Positions 60,201 through 64,000 of a DNA stretch of 64,000 nucleotides are shown piece after piece. The stretch covers positions 13,068,099-13,132,098 of the forward strand of contig OW285193.1 in NCBI GenBank assembly GCA_935421135.1, given 5' to 3'. This stretch comes from Bugulina stolonifera (lineage: Eukaryota; Bryozoa; Gymnolaemata; Cheilostomatida; Bugulidae). Made by a program: the position numbers and the translations under genes. How positions within the stretch are numbered: the first letter of the stretch is position 1; every line of letters starts with the position of its first letter. The notes beneath the pieces are model-generated. The model did not search any database, had not been told where the DNA came from, and worked only from the letters and a program-made list of their open reading frames with translations.

Positions 60201-62329
60201 CATATTTATTCCTGGAGGTCTGGGCATGATATGGTAGTGCACTAAATGCCACTATACAAAACTACTAGCTAACTTGTCTGATATTGCAGAAAACTACTAC
60301 TTGCTGACAAATACACAGTCATGCAATTCTAAATATTTTTATAGTTGTTGTGGGATAATTTGAGAGTTGCCCTCTTTCAATATACATAATAAGCTAAGAG
60401 GAGATAACCCTGATAACGTATATGGTTGGTGATGCCAAGGTGCACATGCTATGCATAAAGCAACCTAATGCTACGGATGCAGTCAAGCTAGTGCTTAGCA
60501 TTATAGTCAGAGAAGAGGTAGAAAGTTTGTCAGCACCAGCATTCTCAATCTAACTACTAGCTTATATCATATTTCTAACCTGTAGCATTGATCCAGAATG
60601 TTCCGGGACTCCCCATTAAACTGGTCTGCCAGGTCATTATAGAGTTGTTCAATCCACAGCCATATTCTCCGCTGTGAGGTTGTAAGCTTGGTTCTCATTC
60701 GTTTATGAACATTGTTCTTTCCTTCTATTTCATATTTAATACGACTCAGCTCAATGTTGTCTAGGAGAGAGTCTAGGGGTATATTCTCTACGTGATCCAG
60801 GTGTTTCATCTGACCCCAAATTTGGAGGATTTTCTCAAAGACTACAACATAATGATAGATACCTAAACACAATATTATACATATCAGAGGGCCAAGGGCA
60901 AAAGTAATGATCCATTATACAATGTATGCAATTGTGGTATACTAGTGATTGCTTGTTTGTTTGTATGTGAGAAATTCCCTTGCATATGCCAAAGCAACAT
61001 TTACTTAGAAAATTGAATACACCCATGTATCTTACCAAGCAGGGAAAACTCAAGCGTAAATGGAGAGAAATATAGTTGCAGGCGGCCATGTAAATCTTCC
61101 AGTTTTTTGTCATAACACACTGGCTGACTAGAGGCTATCCATGGGTCCACCTTCTGTTCATCATACGCCTTGCCAAAGAAATCACCTGAATGCTCGTCTG
61201 TAACGAATACAGATACACTATGAGCTGACTATCTACATCCTATATCACACAATCAATAGTCTAAAACTCAACCCCAACTTATAAAAAACCACTGTGAAGT
61301 GTGTTATAACATTTGCAAAATACATCAACAGGACCAATGTTATTGTTAGGTACAATTATGTGCAAATTTGGGCTTTTTTAAATGTTTTACCACTTCTTAT
61401 AACTTCAAAATATTGGCATCTATCAAAGAACCATTTTTGTAAAAAGGAACTCTGCTAGCCTGTGTTCTATAACAAGCCCATATTCTATAATAATATACTA
61501 AGCCTACTCACCAATCGTGGTGTAGATCCAAATGGCCATATTTGCTGCTATTATGCTCACCAAGGAAACTTGTAGAAATGGTTTCGAATCAAAAGAAGAT
61601 TTTTGAAATTTACGAACAAACAAACACTGAAGCAAAGTAAATATAGCTTTACAAATATAGAAGATGATATCGACCACACTGTCGGCTATATTACCCTCCA
61701 AACAGTTGCATTCACAAATTACCGAGAACAGGTCAAAGGCTATTGCACATGAAGCGAATATATATACACCAGCCATGTTCACCGTTTCAGGAAATGTCAT
61801 CTTAGACTGATCACTGTGGACAACAGTCTTGATATGGCCCCGATATTTGAAGGCATATGCTATAGTGACAACACCCGGCACTAACAAGGTTATCAGAACA
61901 ATTTGAGTGACGAATGGCTGAACTTGATGCTTTGTAACAACACGTTCATTACTGAGAAACTGGGAGATGACAATAGTCAGACTCAGACCAACAAGAAACA
62001 CCAGAATAAGGATGGCAGAGATGAAACCATCTTGTTGAATCGGTTCATCACGACCAGTATGCTTGTGACGTCCCACTTTTAATGGTGATATTAAAGTTCT
62101 TGACACTAGAAAATAAATATTCTATTTGTTCAAAATGTTCGCTTTACAATTTTGAGAAAATATTGTCAAACTCAATCAAATACTGCATGTAATGTAATGT
62201 ATGGAAATAATTTAAAAATAGTTAGAAAAAATCTATTGACTAGATACAGCTACTAGTCTTTCAATGGGCATAAGTTTTCAGTTGATAAAAAATTTGAGTA
62301 CCTGTAGAGAGATGATCTTCGTTCGCCAT
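57223..62329 (-). CDS. Otopetrin-like proton channel with a long helical interdomain insert
   Basis: Seven exons: 62329-62302, 62105-61512, 61197-61036, 60862-60580, 59600-59400, 58870-58792 and 58107-57223, giving 743 residues. Twelve hydrophobic segments fall into two sets of six. The first half ends with LQVSLVSIIAANMAIWIY and the family hallmark PFTLEFSLLG. The second starts at SGGLLLGIFIFSIG and ends with HFFLWVVSSF and LARLTYPFIIFYHF. This matches otopetrins, proton-selective plasma-membrane channels with N and C domains. Between segments 6 and 7 (about residues 283-472) lie roughly 190 charged, predicted helical residues over four exons (for example LENLDSTIKDESS, LQDAEELEKLN), far longer than the usual linker. 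Human otopetrins are about 570-610 residues, so the extra length is mostly this insert. Start: ATG at 62329, with no upstream alternative examined in depth. Confidence 0.82.
59652..59736. mobile_element. Tiny insertion flanked by 14-bp direct repeats, copy 2
   Basis: The 14-bp repeat ATGATACTACATGT (59652-59665 and 59723-59736) brackets a body sharing TGTTAGGGGGTTTGGCCA, a T-run and CTTGCT-AAATAC with the copy at 20690-20781. It is in intron 5 of the otopetrin-like gene, just upstream of exon 5. Confidence 0.6.
59859..59902. mobile_element. Hairpin element (GTTGTCCTCTC family)
   Basis: Left end GAGTTGTCCTTGTTTGTTCC and right end AGAGGGAACAACTC give an imperfect 44-bp foldback. It lies in the intron between exons 4 and 5 of the otopetrin-like gene. 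Confidence 0.5.
60362..60410. repeat. Hairpin repeat, degenerate copy
   Basis: GAGAGTTGCCCTCTTTC at the left and GCTAAGAGGAGATAACCC at the right form an imperfect inverted repeat of the same family, in the same otopetrin intron as the copy at 59859. Confidence 0.4.
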
Positions 62330-63860
62330 AGCTACGAGCTGCTCAACGGAGATCTACTAAGTTCTACTATGAAAGACACCAGAAAGCCTAATTGAAGTTG
62401 TCAACCCATTAATGGTCACCAACAGATTCTCAAATACAGGGTTGGGACTTTAAAAACTAGCTAGGCCCAACCTTGCCTACAAATAAATCTGAAATGAAGG
62501 CCCTGCAATTCACTGAGCATGATGTAACAATAGTACATTATACACATTAAACTAGTTGATAATTATTGTATTGTCTGTGCATATGTATCTTTTACACAAT
62601 TAGTTGGTGTGAATCATGTTGATAAAGCAGAAAAGATAACTGACAATTTTAATTCTAAAAATAGGTTTTATAACTTTGAACACACTACGAGTCTAGCCCT
62701 CGGTTGTGCATACCTGGTCTGATAGCTGATAGAGAATCATGTTTGACTAGTAGCTGATAAAACGACAAATTTTATCTATCGTTAACAATGCATTGCAATA
62801 ATGGCCAGTTATTATTGGCTATCATTAGGAAATGAAGATGGCATACCAATGGAACACAATGAAAAGGTAAACCAGCTACCCATGGGACCAAAACAATAAT
62901 GGGCAAGGTAAGTATCGATGCTAAAGCTGGGCAGAATATAGTACTCTTAACATACCATACAGATAGTCATTTATTAAAATTGGCTCTACGCCAATGCTAG
63001 ATGGTCGTACATCACAAAAAGTATGATTGGAAGATAAATGGCTCTGTTAGAAAATACAGAATTCAAGTAAGGAATGTGTCATTCGTCAACTACTGCAGGG
63101 AGGGCATGGATAAGACAGCACAGCAAATAAGCTGCCAACACACACATACGCCAGCCAACGTATCACACTCTGTTATGTGAAGTGCTGGGTAGCTATGTAA
63201 ACAATAGGTAGTGCATCCAACAAATGCGCGGAAGAACGTAATTTGCCTACGAAATATGTTTTGAACAATCAATATCATTCTTGCGGTACTAATAATTTGC
63301 TCTGATCCTTTTATATCTGTGCTGGCATAAGCTACATGGTTGCAAAATGAGACCTAAAAGTTGTCAACCTTGGAACTCTAGTCAAGGACAACTCTTGTGA
63401 AATTGTCTAAACATCCAAATACAAGACCGATTTAAAGGGAAGAGTTGGATAGTGATAGTTGCCGAAATAGTAAAAGGAAAATAATGGTATGACACACCCA
63501 GGATGAACTGTTTTATTTTTCCAAACTCCAAAGATTCATCTCAAATAAACTTCAGCGGCTACGAGAAAATCACAAATGTACATTGTACATAGAAATTTAT
63601 AACAGTTAATCAAACACAAAATATATACAAAATACATGCCTATGTATACGTGTATATACATGTAGTTGTGTACACATTGCGATAAAATGAAACACGGCAA
63701 TCGTGTTGGTACATTTGGATATTGTTCAGCAGGTCCTAACATAATAATGTGAAGTTAAACTGCCCTCCTCCACAAGTTATGAACTAGCAATACTGAAAAT
63801 AATGTCATGGAAGCACATACAACACATGAGCTCAGCATATATGAAATCCATATAATGTAC
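62330..63860. other. Spacer between the otopetrin and Tim13-like genes
   Basis: Includes the 5' flank of the otopetrin-like gene and the 3' flank of the Tim13-like gene. A small imperfect hairpin (63359-63393, AGTTGTCAACCTT / AAGGACAACT) resembles the dispersed family. No further gene is supported. Confidence 0.55.
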
Positions 63861-63968
63861 CTAGAAACCACTAGCTCCTCCCCCTTCCTGTTGTAACCTA
63901 GATAGATATGTCTTCTCTACGACTTGGACAGCATCCAAATATCTGTCCATACATGTCCCCAGACATTT
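63861..63968 (-). CDS. TIMM13: Terminal exon of a Tim13-like small TIM chaperone (partial)
   Basis: A pyrimidine-rich acceptor (TTTTTTCTACAG) precedes 36 codons ending in TAG. The exon contains a CX3C motif (KCLGTCMDRYLDA) followed by a helix ending TYLSRLQQE and a short Gly-rich tail. Small TIM proteins have two CX3C motifs. This exon carries the second, and the spacing and the CMDRY-DA and SRLQ signature fit Tim13 better than Tim8, 9 or 10. Tim8-Tim13 hexamers guide hydrophobic precursors across the mitochondrial intermembrane space. The 5' exons, with the first CX3C, lie beyond the right edge. Confidence 0.78.
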   Translation of the reverse strand, partial: KCLGTCMDRYLDAVQVVEKTYLSRLQQEGGGASGF

Positions 63969-64000
63969 CTGTAGAAAAAAGACAAAGTTAGATATAAATT

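Overview
This is a piece of an animal nuclear genome. The coding sequence is broken by GT-AG introns, the DNA is AT-rich, minisatellites are abundant, and the gene families are animal ones: an otopetrin, a PARP14-like protein, CYP3-type P450s and a Tim13-like protein. Plant-type haem peroxidases in an animal, together with the many TACATGTA-like words, suggest a marine invertebrate such as a sponge, cnidarian or mollusc. I cannot fix the phylum from the sequence alone.

Layout. Positions 1-3.8 kb hold only exon-like scraps. Four paralogous plant-type peroxidase genes with one shared six-exon architecture occupy 3.8-31.6 kb: A (minus, 3836-7551), B (plus, 14163-18922), C (plus, 24390-27006) and D (plus, 29090-31557). 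All four can be spliced conceptually into intact secreted proteins of 304-306 residues. A small three-exon gene of unknown family (32678-33666) follows. Next is a PARP14-like gene on the minus strand (34850-39938), with one in-frame TGA and an altered catalytic triad. Two tandem CYP3-like P450 genes lie on the minus strand. The first (41793-47500) lacks its three central catalytic exons. The second (48841-55709) is complete, with 13 exons and 529 residues. An otopetrin-like proton-channel gene (minus, 57223-62329, 7 exons, 743 residues) carries a long helical insert between its two halves. The last exon of a Tim13-like gene (63861-63968, minus) touches the right edge.

Spaces and introns carry tandem arrays with units of 6, 13, 15, 16, 21, 25 and 28 bp, and a dispersed family of short hairpins ending in GTTGTCCTCTC / GAGAGGACAAC. 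They also hold two copies of a tiny (~60 bp) insertion with 13-14 bp target duplications, a pogo/Tigger-like MITE, a decayed LINE, and several large foldbacks, including a perfect 247-bp palindrome.

No operon-like functional unit is evident. The peroxidase and P450 clusters look like products of tandem duplication. The most notable points are that all four peroxidases lack the distal arginine, that one P450 has an internal exon deletion, that the PARP-like protein has lost its catalytic tyrosine, that the otopetrin has an unusual linker, and that the short mobile elements look undescribed. All exon models are conceptual: they were made by eye from splice consensus, frame phase and paralogue comparison, without transcripts.
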